A DNA stretch of 64,000 nt from Sphingobacterium yanglingense (GCF_004363245.1 NZ_SNYV01000001.1:62001-126000), one strand, 5' to 3'; positions 1 to 8,286 are shown, counted from the stretch's first letter. Numbers and translations are program-made. The notes: generated by a model not told the origin, from the letters alone.

Positions 1-967
1 ACTAAACCAACGACTGACTGGTAACTACACTTATTATTACCGTTGGGAACATAATCAACGACGTGAAACTACAATTTCTGGATCGACGGGTTTTACTGCT
101 CGCCTAATCAATACAGCAGAAGAGTATATGACACGCGGACACGAGATTTCATTGGGAGGTATTCCTGTTAAGAAGGAAAAGTTCCAATGGGAGGTAAGTG
201 GTAATTTATCACAGAATTTAAGATATTACCATAAATTGGATCCAGACTATTCCGCCGACGCTTTGTATGTTAAGGTTGGAGAAAGAGCGGATCATTATGT
301 CACTAGAGATTGGGAGCGAACTCCGGATGGGCAGATCATACATAACGCTTCTGGTATGCCGATCAGTGCTACGCATGAATCCCGTCTGTTCGGTTACACT
401 GCTCCGAAATGGTTCTGGGGGCTTACCAATCAATTTCAATATAAAGATTTTGCACTGTCCCTTAGTTTCGATGGTCGTGTAAAGGGGCTGTCTTATTCCA
501 GTATGAATGCTCGATTATGGCAGACAGGAGCACATCCAGACTCTGACGTACCGGAGCGGTACGAAGAGGTAGTTAATGGCAATAAGACTTTTATAGGAGA
601 GGGGGTCAAGATCGTATCTGGATCGGTAGCTTATGATAAATATGGTCAGATTACTAATGATGATCGTGTTTTCGCACCTAACGACAAAGTAGTTTCTTAT
701 GAAAACTATTGGAAGAGAGCTTACTCTGGTACACAAAATATTTGGGATGAGACATTCGTCAAGTTAAGGGAGGTCTCCGTCAACTACTTTGTCCCGGCTA
801 CAATCGCAAATAAGTTTAAGGCAAAGAAGGCAAGTATTGGTGTTACGGGGCAAAATTTATTTTTATGGACGAAAGAGTATCGTTTCTCCGACCCAGATAC
901 AGGATCTGAGGATCTAAACTCTCCATCCATGCGTTATGTTGGATTTAATGTCAATTTGACTTTCTAA
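1..967 (+). CDS. SusC/RagA-type TonB-dependent outer-membrane receptor (C-terminal part only)
   Basis: The reading frame is open from base 2, so this is the 3' end of a gene that begins upstream of the window; the first internal Met at 128 is not the start. About 321 residues are visible. They resemble the last beta-strands of a SusC-type barrel: alternating aromatic and polar strands, the DETFVKLREVSVNY segment, and a C-terminal GFNVNLTF strand ending in Phe, as expected for BamA-assembled barrels. SusC proteins import ligands captured by a SusD lipoprotein, using TonB energy. The SusD-like gene follows after 15 nt, which fixes the assignment. The promoter and N-terminal plug domain lie outside the window, so substrate class and regulation cannot be read. 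The phospholipase gene downstream hints at phospholipid or phosphate-ester uptake, which is inference. Confidence 0.9.
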   Translation, partial: LNQRLTGNYTYYYRWEHNQRRETTISGSTGFTARLINTAEEYMTRGHEISLGGIPVKKEKFQWEVSGNLSQNLRYYHKLDPDYSADALYVKVGERADHYVTRDWERTPDGQIIHNASGMPISATHESRLFGYTAPKWFWGLTNQFQYKDFALSLSFDGRVKGLSYSSMNARLWQTGAHPDSDVPERYEEVVNGNKTFIGEGVKIVSGSVAYDKYGQITNDDRVFAPNDKVVSYENYWKRAYSGTQNIWDETFVKLREVSVNYFVPATIANKFKAKKASIGVTGQNLFLWTKEYRFSDPDTGSEDLNSPSMRYVGFNVNLTF

Positions 968-982
968 AAAACAATTAAACAG

Positions 983-2506
983 ATGAAAAAAATATTCAAT
1001 TATATACTGATCGGATTAGTGGGGTTAGGTACTTCTTGTTCGAAATTCGACGAGATAAACAGTAACCCAGAAGCAACAGAAAAAGTAACTTCTGCTATGC
1101 TTGCTACACGCATCATTCTTAATTTAGCAAATCAATCCACGCAGAAAGGATTTATGATGCCTTATCTATTGAACAAAAATATTGTATGGACAGAGTTTGT
1201 TGAGAGCTATCAATACAATGGATTCGGTGCTGGAGGATTAAGTTTCGCTTCAATTAACGATGCGCATTTTATGGTTCAGTTTGCGGGGACAGAAAAACTA
1301 GCCAAATCTTATGAAGGACTGATGTACTTTGCAAGAGCTTCTAAATTTTTCGAAGCGACTATGGATCTTGGAGATATTCCTTATAAGGATGCTTTAAAGG
1401 GCGAAACGGATAAAAATTATTTTCCTAAGTATGATAATCAAAAGGATGTTTTTTTAGGCATACTCAATGAACTTGAACTTGCGGACAAGGCTTTTGAAGC
1501 AGGAGAAACATTTACTGGAGATCCTTTGTATAATGGTTCAGTATCGAAATGGCGCAAATTGGTAAACAGTTATACGCTTAACGTATTAATTCAGCTGAGC
1601 AAAAAAGAGTCCGATCCAGATCTTAATATTAAATCCCGGTTTCAACAAATTCTAAGCAATAAGCCAATTTTTGTGTCGAATGCAGATAATTATCAATTGA
1701 TCCGTTCGGATAAAAGTGGTCAGACCTATCCTTTCTATAAAGTGGGGAATAACTTTACAATCTATCCTATCGTATCGAGTGAGATCATTGATCGTTTAAA
1801 AACACGAGGCGACCGTCGATTATTTTATTATGCCAATCCATCGGCCAAGCGAATAAAAGATGGTAAGTTAGCCTCAGATTTCGATTCGTATGTTGGAATA
1901 GATCCTTCATTAGAATATGATAAGGTAACTGCAATTAAAAATTCTACAGATTATTCGAAGCTCAACGACCGATATACTGAGATTGCTACTGGAGAACCCA
2001 CTCAACAACTTTCATATTCACAATTGTGTTTTGTTATTGCTGAAGCGGCTGCTAGAGGCTGGGTGACGGACCAGAGTGTAGATTGGTATAAAAAAGGAGT
2101 AGCCGCGTCTATGCAATTTATTGCCGACAATACGCCCAATACAGTGCAATTTCATCACGATATGCCTCTTACTACAAGTTATATCGATACACATGTAGTT
2201 GGGTTAGGAACCACATTTCCTGTCGGCAAGGAGGCACAGATCGAAGAAATCATTACACAAAAATATCTAGCCAGTTATTTACAATCTGAATTTGCTACGT
2301 ATTACGATTATCGCCGTACGGGATATCCTGCATGGAAGATCAATCCGGCATCTAGTTTAAACTCTGAGGCTCCGTCCAAAATTCCTGTGCGTTGGAAGTA
2401 TCCGAGTTCGGAGTTTAACTATAATACCGAAAATGTAGACGAGGCGGTCAAGCGTCAATTTGGAGGGGTTGACGATATCAATCAACTGATGTGGATTTTG
2501 AAATAA
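983..2506 (+). CDS. SusD/RagB-like outer-membrane lipoprotein
   Basis: This 507-residue protein has a lipoprotein signal ending in GTSC at residues 16-19, followed by SKFDEINSNPEATEK, which is typical of the SusD-like_2 branch. Internal features fit SusD: helical TPR-like parts such as SYEGLMYFARASKFFEATM (about 110-128) and the conserved C-terminal EAQIEEIITQKYLASYLQ with a following YDYRRTGYP segment. SusD proteins sit on the cell surface as a lid over the SusC barrel and bind the substrate. The gene follows SusC by 15 nt on the same strand, so they form one transcript, and a hairpin lies just after the stop. The ligand is unknown. Confidence in the family is high. Confidence 0.93.
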   Translation: MKKIFNYILIGLVGLGTSCSKFDEINSNPEATEKVTSAMLATRIILNLANQSTQKGFMMPYLLNKNIVWTEFVESYQYNGFGAGGLSFASINDAHFMVQFAGTEKLAKSYEGLMYFARASKFFEATMDLGDIPYKDALKGETDKNYFPKYDNQKDVFLGILNELELADKAFEAGETFTGDPLYNGSVSKWRKLVNSYTLNVLIQLSKKESDPDLNIKSRFQQILSNKPIFVSNADNYQLIRSDKSGQTYPFYKVGNNFTIYPIVSSEIIDRLKTRGDRRLFYYANPSAKRIKDGKLASDFDSYVGIDPSLEYDKVTAIKNSTDYSKLNDRYTEIATGEPTQQLSYSQLCFVIAEAAARGWVTDQSVDWYKKGVAASMQFIADNTPNTVQFHHDMPLTTSYIDTHVVGLGTTFPVGKEAQIEEIITQKYLASYLQSEFATYYDYRRTGYPAWKINPASSLNSEAPSKIPVRWKYPSSEFNYNTENVDEAVKRQFGGVDDINQLMWILK

Positions 2507-2526
2507 AATGTATTAAAACTATATTA

Positions 2527-2551
2527 GAAGGTGCTCGCCATGGGCACCTTC
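2527..2551 (+). terminator. Hairpin after the SusD gene (weak terminator or processing site)
   Basis: An 8-bp perfect stem (GAAGGTGC / GCACCTTC) with a 9-nt loop lies between the SusD gene and the phospholipase gene. It is followed by CATACTTTAAAC rather than a T tract, so it may only partly stop transcription or may act as an RNA-stability element. Confidence 0.5.
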
Positions 2552-2569
2552 ATACTTTAAACAATCTAA

Positions 2570-5035
2570 ATGGAAAGCAGAAGAGATTTTATAAAAAAGG
2601 CAGGAATGCTAGCGGGTTCTTTTGGATTATTCAATAGTCTTCCATCGTCTATTCAAGCAGCATTGCGTATCGATCCGGCACAGGGTAGTACGTATTTGGA
2701 TGCGGAGCATATCGTTATGGTCATGCAGGAAAATCGTTCTTTCGACCATAGTTTTGGCAGTCTCCGCGGTGTCCGGGGCTTCAATGATCCTAGAGCTTTG
2801 ACTTTGGCCAATGGAAATCCAGTATGGTTACAGTCTAATAATAATGGAGAAACTTATGCACCGTTTCGCCTTGATATCAAAAACTCCAATGCAGCTTGGA
2901 CACAGGACCTGCCTCATTCCTGGGAAAATCAGATAGGGGCATGGAACAATGGCCGGTTTGACAATTGGTTGGAGTCCAAACGTTCGGGCAATAAGCAATA
3001 TCGGGACCTTCCATTGACATTGGGATACTATACCCGTGAAGATATCCCATTCTATTACGCTTTTGCAGATGCATTTACGATATGCGATCAACACTTCTGT
3101 TCTTCTATTACAGGTACTACGACCAACAGACATTTTTTTTGGACAGGTAAATGTGTGCCTGAAAAGGGCGCAAAGCCGCTTGTTAGAAATTCTGATGTAT
3201 ACTTCAATAAGGAGGCGCATTGGCGTACATTCCCTGAGTTACTGGAGAAAAACAACATCAGTTGGAAGGTATATCAAAATGAAGTGAGCGTGCAGAATGA
3301 TTTGAGTGGTGCAGACGAAAGCTGGCTAGGCAATTTTACAGACAATAATCTCGAATGGTTTAGCCAATATCGGGTTCGCTTCAAAAAGAGCCATCTTGAC
3401 TTTTACCACCGACGTATACAAGAACTGCCATCCGAAATCCAAGCGATGAAAGATGAATTGGGTAATCGCAATGATCAAAAGTTAAAGCAGAAAATTGAAC
3501 AGAAGGAACAGCAGCTAGAAAGTTTTAAAAAGGAGTCTGAAAATTATAGCGCTGACAAATTTGATCGGTTGGATACGTTTACAAAGTCCCTGCACCAACG
3601 AGCCTTTCAGACCAATGAGGGAGACCCTGATTATCACCGTACGCAGACTGTAGAGGTGGATGGGCAAGAGATTATTGCACCCAAAGGTGATGTCCTCTAT
3701 CAGTTTAGAAAAGATGTACGTCAAGGGCAGCTGCCTACCGTATCCTGGTTGGTAGCACCACAGTGCTTTTCGGATCATCCTAGCGCTCCCATGTATGGAG
3801 CTTGGTATGTGTCCGAACTACTACAGATCCTGACCGAGAATCCGGAGGTCTGGAAGAAGACCATCTTTATCCTTAACTATGATGAGAATGACGGTTACTT
3901 TGACCATGTACCGCCATTTGTGGCGCCCAAACCGGGCGATTCGAGTACCGGTGCGACCAGTGCCGATCTAGATTATAGTACAGAGTATGTCAGCAGAGAG
4001 CAAGAGCTGGCTTACGGCATAGACCCGAGCTATGCTACCGAAGGGCCTGTGGGACTAGGATACCGGGTGCCTCTCATCATCGCTTCGCCTTGGTCACGTG
4101 GCGGTTGGGTCAATTCTGAGGTCTTTGATATCACATCGACCATCCAATTTGTAGAGCACTTTGTCCAACAAAAATTTAAGGTAAATCTTGTCGAGGACAA
4201 TATCAGTTCTTGGCGACGGGCGATCACCGGAGATCTAACATCCGCATTCAGACCTTTTCAAAAAGGGAAATTCACATTACCAGAGTTTTTGGATCGAAAT
4301 AAGCAGATACTGGCGATTAATAATGCCCGGGAAAAGCCTCTCCCAAACAATTTTCGCAAATTCGGGGAGCAAGACTGTACGCTCATAAAGCAAGGGAAAT
4401 CCCGACATTTACTTCCTGCCCAGGAGCAGGGGACGAAGCCGTCGAATGCGCTTAACTACGAACTATATGTTCAAGAGAATATCGAAAACGGACAGTTGGT
4501 GCTACGTATGGAAGCTTCTGCATCTTTGTTTAAGAAAAAGTCCTTAGGGGCAGCCTTCAATGTCTATGCACATGGCTACAAAAAGGATAAAGCCAATTGG
4601 GCCTTTGCTACATCCGCAGGACAGTCTGTTTCTTACGCTTGGTCTTTGGATGATTTTGAACAGCAGGCGTATCACTTAGTGCTACATGGACCAAACGGAT
4701 ATTATAGATCCTATCAAGGAGACCGCAAATCCGCTGGTGTCCTAGTCGAACAATCCTATAGAGCTGCCGATGAAGAAATTGTCTTGGCTATTCATAACAG
4801 AAATGAGCAGCCAATCACAGTACAGGTTACGGATCATTACAAAAATGCCGATTCTGCTCCTATACTGATTGCTCCATCCAAGAAGAAGGAGATAAAGATC
4901 AAGACAAAAGATACATACCGTTGGTACGATCTTGAAATCAAGAGCCTTGATCCGGGATTTCAGTTTAGCCGAAGATATGCGGGTAGAATAGAAAATGGTA
5001 AAGATAGTGTCACAGATCCTTTAATGGGAGCATGA
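2570..5035 (+). CDS. Tat-exported phosphocholine-type phospholipase C
   Basis: This 821-residue protein begins with a twin-arginine signal (SRRDFIKKAG at 3-12, then a hydrophobic stretch), implying folded export. The mature part opens with the metal and nucleophile region of the phospholipase C / acid phosphatase (alkaline-phosphatase-fold) family, HIVMVMQENRSFDHSFGSLR at about residues 47-66. Later come NYDENDGYFDHVPP and GLGYRVPLIIASPWSRGGWV, both characteristic of the family. The C-terminal third looks like the paired DUF756-type beta domains of phosphocholine-specific enzymes. An alpha-helical insert rich in Lys and Glu (about 275-330) is visible. The enzyme should release diacylglycerol (or ceramide) and a phospho-alcohol in the periplasm or at the surface. 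It lies 63 nt after the SusD gene, suggesting a nutrient-scavenging locus. Lipid specificity is inferred. Confidence 0.92.
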   Translation: MESRRDFIKKAGMLAGSFGLFNSLPSSIQAALRIDPAQGSTYLDAEHIVMVMQENRSFDHSFGSLRGVRGFNDPRALTLANGNPVWLQSNNNGETYAPFRLDIKNSNAAWTQDLPHSWENQIGAWNNGRFDNWLESKRSGNKQYRDLPLTLGYYTREDIPFYYAFADAFTICDQHFCSSITGTTTNRHFFWTGKCVPEKGAKPLVRNSDVYFNKEAHWRTFPELLEKNNISWKVYQNEVSVQNDLSGADESWLGNFTDNNLEWFSQYRVRFKKSHLDFYHRRIQELPSEIQAMKDELGNRNDQKLKQKIEQKEQQLESFKKESENYSADKFDRLDTFTKSLHQRAFQTNEGDPDYHRTQTVEVDGQEIIAPKGDVLYQFRKDVRQGQLPTVSWLVAPQCFSDHPSAPMYGAWYVSELLQILTENPEVWKKTIFILNYDENDGYFDHVPPFVAPKPGDSSTGATSADLDYSTEYVSREQELAYGIDPSYATEGPVGLGYRVPLIIASPWSRGGWVNSEVFDITSTIQFVEHFVQQKFKVNLVEDNISSWRRAITGDLTSAFRPFQKGKFTLPEFLDRNKQILAINNAREKPLPNNFRKFGEQDCTLIKQGKSRHLLPAQEQGTKPSNALNYELYVQENIENGQLVLRMEASASLFKKKSLGAAFNVYAHGYKKDKANWAFATSAGQSVSYAWSLDDFEQQAYHLVLHGPNGYYRSYQGDRKSAGVLVEQSYRAADEEIVLAIHNRNEQPITVQVTDHYKNADSAPILIAPSKKKEIKIKTKDTYRWYDLEIKSLDPGFQFSRRYAGRIENGKDSVTDPLMGA

Positions 5036-5067
5036 AAGTCTTTATAATTTTAAATATATTCAGTTTA

Positions 5068-5107
5068 GAAAAAGGGATTGTTTTACGAAGATAATCCCTT
5101 TTCTTTC
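5068..5107 (+). terminator. Rho-independent terminator of the SusCD-phospholipase operon
   Basis: A stem of AAAGGGATT against AATCCCTTT with a 13-nt loop is followed by TTCTTTC. It sits 33 nt past the phospholipase stop. Confidence 0.75.
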
Positions 5108-5138
5108 ATATTGGGCTGTATCATAATTGAAACTCTCA

Positions 5139-5261
5139 CGTCATTTCGAGCGAAACGTAGTGCAGTCGAGAAATCTAAAAACTTAAATTTAAAATCTTTA
5201 GATTTTCGTTCCGAGAGCCCTTCGGGGTTCTCCATTTCGCTGCGCTACAGTCGAAATGACG
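5139..5261. repeat. Palindromic intergenic element (CGTCATTTCGA family)
   Basis: The left end reads CGTCATTTCGAGCG and the right end is its inverted match, TCGAAATGACG. Inner parts include AGTCGAGAAATCT and an internal hairpin GAGAGCCCTTCGGGGTTCTC. The same family recurs at 7514-7630, 8287-8383, 8484-8588 and 24778-24866. Such long palindromes are common between genes in Bacteroidota; their mobility mechanism is not established here. Confidence 0.85.
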
Positions 5262-5316
5262 GTAAATTCTACTTTTGATATAGCCCCATGTGCTTCTTTA
5301 TAATCAAGGATTTTAT

Positions 5317-6411
5317 TTATTCAATAATAACTTGGATTCCAGCCAAATTTGCTTTATACTTTATTTTCTCGATAAGTCCATAGTATGACCAGTTACGCAA
5401 TAAGAATTCGTCTTCTTTGGCGACTTCTTCTTTTAGGCTTTGGTTGACGAGTAGTAATGTGCCAGCTTGGGCTTTGATACAGACATCAATCAGTCTTCTA
5501 CTGTAGAGGTGTAGTTTGTTGTCAACGTAGTTTTTCTCTTTTTGATTATAATGCTCGAGACTTTTTAGCTTTTTCTTGCGACCATGCCCACCTCTTGAGA
5601 ATGCCGCCGCTCGTTGGATACGGTGACGAGCCGATTGTATAGCGATACGACGGTACAGAAATTCTTCTTTATTACCGATTTGAAAGTTATCTTTCTCTAT
5701 CTGTACGGTTATGGGATGCTCAACAGCTAATGATGCCTCGGCAATGACATGATCTTTGAGTTCCTGTTGTTTCTTGGGCATCTCTAATGCCAGTAGCAGG
5801 AAGATTTTGCCTTTTACTATTTTTAATGCACTGGCGCATATTTTTATTTGTCCTACTAGTGCTCTTTGGAGGAGCACCCTTTTGTCTGAGCGATCTTTGC
5901 CGAGGTAAGTTCGGAAGGGGATTTTGAATAACGTGAATTTGAAATCACGATTGTTTTCATCCTTACTGAGTTTGATCTGAGTTCCTGAGAAAGGAATAGG
6001 CATATCCTTCTTATAGTTGCGTAGGGACTTGGTGCCTTTCCAATAGTCTAACCTTTCGGTGTTGAAGGTTTTTATCAATGTCATGTTGATGCAGGATAGG
6101 ATGTCGGAATGGATTTTTCCTTTAAAATAACGGGATAATATTTTATAGGTTGTATTCATCCGCGACGTATTTAGAATGCCTTCCTCATCCTTGTTGCGGT
6201 CGGCTAATTTGACTTTAACATCATCCTGTAGATAGATAAGGTCTTTCATCTGCTCTTGGATATATTGATGCGACATAACCATATTGGCTCCCCGAAATAC
6301 AACATCTTGCCATTCGAATAGGGTTTTATAATATTCAGATCGTTTTTCCTTATCGTCAGAGTCGATATGAAGCTGTATTTTTCTAGTGAGTACGATAGTA
6401 TCTTTTTCCAT
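5317..6411 (-). CDS. Nuclease-dead Cas12f/TnpB-like RNA-guided protein
   Basis: This 364-residue protein shows the C-terminal architecture of TnpB/Cas12f: a basic bridge (HRIQRAAAFSRGGHGRKKKL, about 263-282), then YNQKEKNYVDNKLHLYSRRL (about 288-306), a RuvC-II-like strand, and LLRNWSYYGLIEKIKYKANL-AGIQV (338-361), which matches the TnpB segment just before the zinc finger. The catalytic pattern is missing. The strand expected to carry the RuvC-I Asp (GIDLG in active enzymes) is not recognisable around 225-246. The RuvC-II Glu position reads LLLVNQSL, with Asn323. The protein ends before the CxxC zinc finger and RuvC-III Asp. It should therefore bind guide RNA and DNA without cutting. The gene starts 3 nt after the sigma-factor gene, so the two are co-transcribed. 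A CRISPR-like array lies upstream. Family placement rests on motif recognition; a structure comparison would settle Cas12f versus TnpB origin. Confidence 0.82.
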   Translation of the reverse strand: MEKDTIVLTRKIQLHIDSDDKEKRSEYYKTLFEWQDVVFRGANMVMSHQYIQEQMKDLIYLQDDVKVKLADRNKDEEGILNTSRMNTTYKILSRYFKGKIHSDILSCINMTLIKTFNTERLDYWKGTKSLRNYKKDMPIPFSGTQIKLSKDENNRDFKFTLFKIPFRTYLGKDRSDKRVLLQRALVGQIKICASALKIVKGKIFLLLALEMPKKQQELKDHVIAEASLAVEHPITVQIEKDNFQIGNKEEFLYRRIAIQSARHRIQRAAAFSRGGHGRKKKLKSLEHYNQKEKNYVDNKLHLYSRRLIDVCIKAQAGTLLLVNQSLKEEVAKEDEFLLRNWSYYGLIEKIKYKANLAGIQVIIE

Positions 6412-6414
6412 GAT

Positions 6415-7215
6415 TTATGCTGTCTTTTTAGTGGGTTTAACTTTAGTTCGTGCTTCGATAAATATTTTTTTGACGGCGGAAGAACTTAGTTGAAGTGACT
6501 CGGAAATTTCATCAAATGACATCTGGAGCTCATAGCGCATACGCAACACTTCGGCTTGTTCTTCCGAAAATTCTCCTTCCAGTTTCAATGCGATAGGAAT
6601 GTTTAGCATATTGAGCTTGTCTTGGCTTTGAAATATCTGACGTAGGGTTTCAATTGTTTTTTCGACTTGTATGCTGACTTCATAATCAGATATGCCTCCT
6701 AAATAGTAAGCGATTCGCTCATAGTTGAAGCTGTATTGTAAGCATAGCTTGATAAAGTTCTGTTGCTGTTCAGATAGATAGGGAAGGAGGTTGTTCAGTT
6801 TCTGAAGTTTTGCTTTTTTATCCTCCTCAAGTTGCTCTAGGTATACTGCATTTATTTCGTCCTCGGCTTCCATGTCATAGCCAAGCATAAATTCTTGATA
6901 GTCTTCAATACCATCTAACCGAAGTAAACTCCGTTGAAATCTATTTCTGGATTTAGTAAAGTAGACACCTATAGCAGCTCGGATTTGCTTTTTTAGAAAG
7001 TTGAATAGTGATTCGCTGTCTTCAATCTGTTCGCGGAAGAGCCACAACCGAAAGAAAGCTTCCTGTACGATACTTTCTGCTGTACAGCGATCATCGGTAG
7101 CACGTTCAGCCCGATAGCAGAAGGTGTCGAAGTACTTTTTGTAGAAGTAGTCTAGGCCTTTCTCTTTTCCTTCTTTTAGGAAAGAGAGGTGTAGCTGTGT
7201 GTTGTTTAGTTTCAT
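6415..7215 (-). CDS. ECF-type RNA polymerase sigma factor with two region-4-like domains
   Basis: Of its 266 residues, about 21-86 form sigma region 2 (YFYKKYFDTFCYRAERAT, then AESIVQEAFFRLW, the usual core-polymerase-binding helix). Two consecutive HTH segments follow. The first, about 144-194, reads LPYLSEQQQNFIKLCLQ with ERIAYYLGG and ends ETLRQIF. The second, about 213-260, reads GEFSEEQAEVLRMRYELQMS with FDEISESLQLSSSAVKKIF. Ordinary ECF sigma factors have about 180-200 residues and one region 4, so the extra domain is notable. The gene is first in a two-gene operon with the dead Cas12f-like gene, and no FecR-type anti-sigma gene is adjacent. I infer that the sigma factor is brought to DNA by the guide-RNA protein. 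The second C-terminal domain may be the protein-protein interface. Confidence 0.88.
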   Translation of the reverse strand: MKLNNTQLHLSFLKEGKEKGLDYFYKKYFDTFCYRAERATDDRCTAESIVQEAFFRLWLFREQIEDSESLFNFLKKQIRAAIGVYFTKSRNRFQRSLLRLDGIEDYQEFMLGYDMEAEDEINAVYLEQLEEDKKAKLQKLNNLLPYLSEQQQNFIKLCLQYSFNYERIAYYLGGISDYEVSIQVEKTIETLRQIFQSQDKLNMLNIPIALKLEGEFSEEQAEVLRMRYELQMSFDEISESLQLSSSAVKKIFIEARTKVKPTKKTA

Positions 7216-7397
7216 GATTTGGTTTTTTGCTTGTTGTCAAATAACTGCGGATAACCTCAGCGTTTTGCTAGTTTTATCTTTTGTTGCCAAGGCTATCGCA
7301 GTTGTGTTTTATTTGCTAGACGTATTGGTATGGGAGATAAAAGTTTCTGACGTCTGTTGTAAGTACTTTATTAATCTGTAATTTCTTATTTCGTTAC

Positions 7398-7440
7398 GTC
7401 ATATCGACCTTGTGGAGATATCTAAGAACGTTCGAGGGTT
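7398..7440. repeat. Truncated copy of the palindromic element
   Basis: The stretch ACGTCATATCGACCTTGTGG followed by AGATATCTAAG and, after a short gap, AGGGTT matches the left arm of the element at 8287-8383. The right arm is absent, so this copy looks deleted between here and the repeat at 7473. Confidence 0.65.
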
Positions 7441-7513
7441 GACTTTTGTTCAAGCTTAGTCTTAGGCTGTGTGCTGTGAATACCCTATAAATTGCATTTG
7501 CCTACTTCCCTTT

Positions 7514-7630
7514 GTCATACCGAGCGCAGTCGAGTGCCTGTTCCGAGTATCGGAATATCTATGGACTGTCTAGGGTTAAATGTTATTTCGCTAGATCTCT
7601 CTATTCCGCTGCGCTGCAATCGAGATGACG
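7514..7630. repeat. Palindromic element next to a half CRISPR-like repeat
   Basis: The left end reads GTCATACCGAGCGCAGTCGA and the right end TCGAGATGACG, in inverted relation. It contains the shared internal piece TAGGGTTAAATGTTATTTCG. It begins directly after a 5' half-repeat at 7473-7494, as do the copies at 8287 and 8484. Confidence 0.8.
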
Positions 7631-7809
7631 GGGACAGGACAAATAAATTGTCATTAAGATAATTAAAGCAAAAGGGTTACAGTAGAAGCCGTTTTTAATA
7701 CCCTACAAATTGTGACCATCTACAGGTTTTCTAATTAACCAAAAGAGCTTGCAAGGTTGTTTACACCACAAATGAAAAAATCGCCCTACGCTGTTAGAAA
7801 TTAAATTAT

Positions 7810-7870
7810 AAGGGTACTTAGTGAGTGGCGACATGCCCTCACCCTACGGCTGAACAAGCAGCCTCATGTA
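7810..7870 (+). ncRNA. tracrRNA-like RNA, copy 1
   Basis: The block starts AAGGGTACTTAGTGAGTGGC and ends CTACGGCTGAACAAGCAGCC. It can form a hairpin of GTGAG..GG against CC..CTCAC with loop CGACATG, then GGCTG/CAGCC with a 6-nt loop. The same block occurs at 8782-8838 with every stem base kept and only the first loop changed (CAGTATA). The 5' AGGGTA can pair with TACCCT in the array repeats, as an anti-repeat would. A non-coding guide scaffold is the simplest reading. Exact ends are unknown; the GIY-YIG start follows 30 nt later. Confidence 0.7.
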
Positions 7871-7899
7871 TGTTGGTTAATTTTTAGTATTTTAATCCA

Positions 7900-8199
7900 A
7901 TGGAAAGAGGAGGTGTTATCTATATGCTAACTAATATAAACCGAACTGTACTCTATATTGGAGTGACTTCTGATTTATACTCAAGGTTGGTTGAGCATCG
8001 TGAGAAGCATTATCTCAATTCGTTTACAAGTAAGTATAATTCCTGTCTCTGTGTTTATTATGAATCCTTTCCTGCTATTGAAGAAGCCATCGACAGAGAA
8101 AAACAGCTCAAGAAATGGAGTCGCGCAAAGAAAGAGATGCTTATAAACAAGCTTAATCCACAATGGAACGACCTCTGGGAGGTTGTTAAAGAGTGGTAA
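7900..8199 (+). CDS. Small GIY-YIG nuclease domain protein
   Basis: This 99-residue protein is one GIY-YIG domain: GGVIYMLTN (4-12), LYIGVTSDLYSRLVEHR (18-34) with the conserved Arg, and EEAIDREKQLKKWSRAKKEM with the metal-binding Glu of EREKQLKKW. It ends LNPQWNDL, typical of the short Bacteroidota members of the UvrC/YhbQ-like group. Such proteins are predicted DNA nucleases of unknown role. The gene lies between the two CRISPR-like clusters and among palindromic elements of one family. This suggests that it may act on those elements or may have arrived with them. That link is inference from position only. The start ATG at 7900 is the only one that keeps the whole domain. Confidence 0.88.
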   Translation: MERGGVIYMLTNINRTVLYIGVTSDLYSRLVEHREKHYLNSFTSKYNSCLCVYYESFPAIEEAIDREKQLKKWSRAKKEMLINKLNPQWNDLWEVVKEW

Positions 8200-8286
8200 T
8201 TAAGGTGTCTGTTTATTAAATGCTTAGTTTTTGGAAACGAGACTCGGTTGTGTATACCCCACAAATTGTAATTGCTTATTTCATTA

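Larger units (their letters stand above)
7356..7793 (+). CRISPR. CRISPR-like repeats, left cluster (one clear spacer)
   Basis: One full 36-nt repeat lies at 7691-7726. Its core AATACCCTACAAATTGTGA and its end ATCTACAGG match the right cluster. It is followed by a 29-nt spacer (7727-7755) and a degenerate terminal repeat (7756-7793, beginning GTTGTTTACACC and ending CTACGCTG). Two 5' half-repeats lie further upstream: 7473-7494 (GCTGTGAATACCC...), which runs into a palindromic element, and 7356-7380 (GTTGTAAGTAC...), which also runs into one. There are no cas1 or cas2 genes nearby, so this is not an adapting CRISPR locus. The repeats stop just before a tracrRNA-like RNA gene at 7810. I read the cluster as guide-RNA genes for the dead Cas12f-like protein. 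Confidence 0.75.

Noticed and set aside
5078..5278. A 66-codon ORF after the phospholipase gene
   Set aside because: It lies over the terminator and the palindromic element; the reading frame is a by-product of the inverted repeat.
5317..6411. An active TnpB of an IS200/IS605 transposon
   Set aside because: No TnpA, no left/right-end hairpins directly flanking it, no RuvC residues, and tight coupling to a sigma-factor gene.
7199..7381. A 60-codon + strand ORF upstream of the sigma factor
   Set aside because: It overlaps the sigma-factor start and its promoter region, and has no recognisable protein features.
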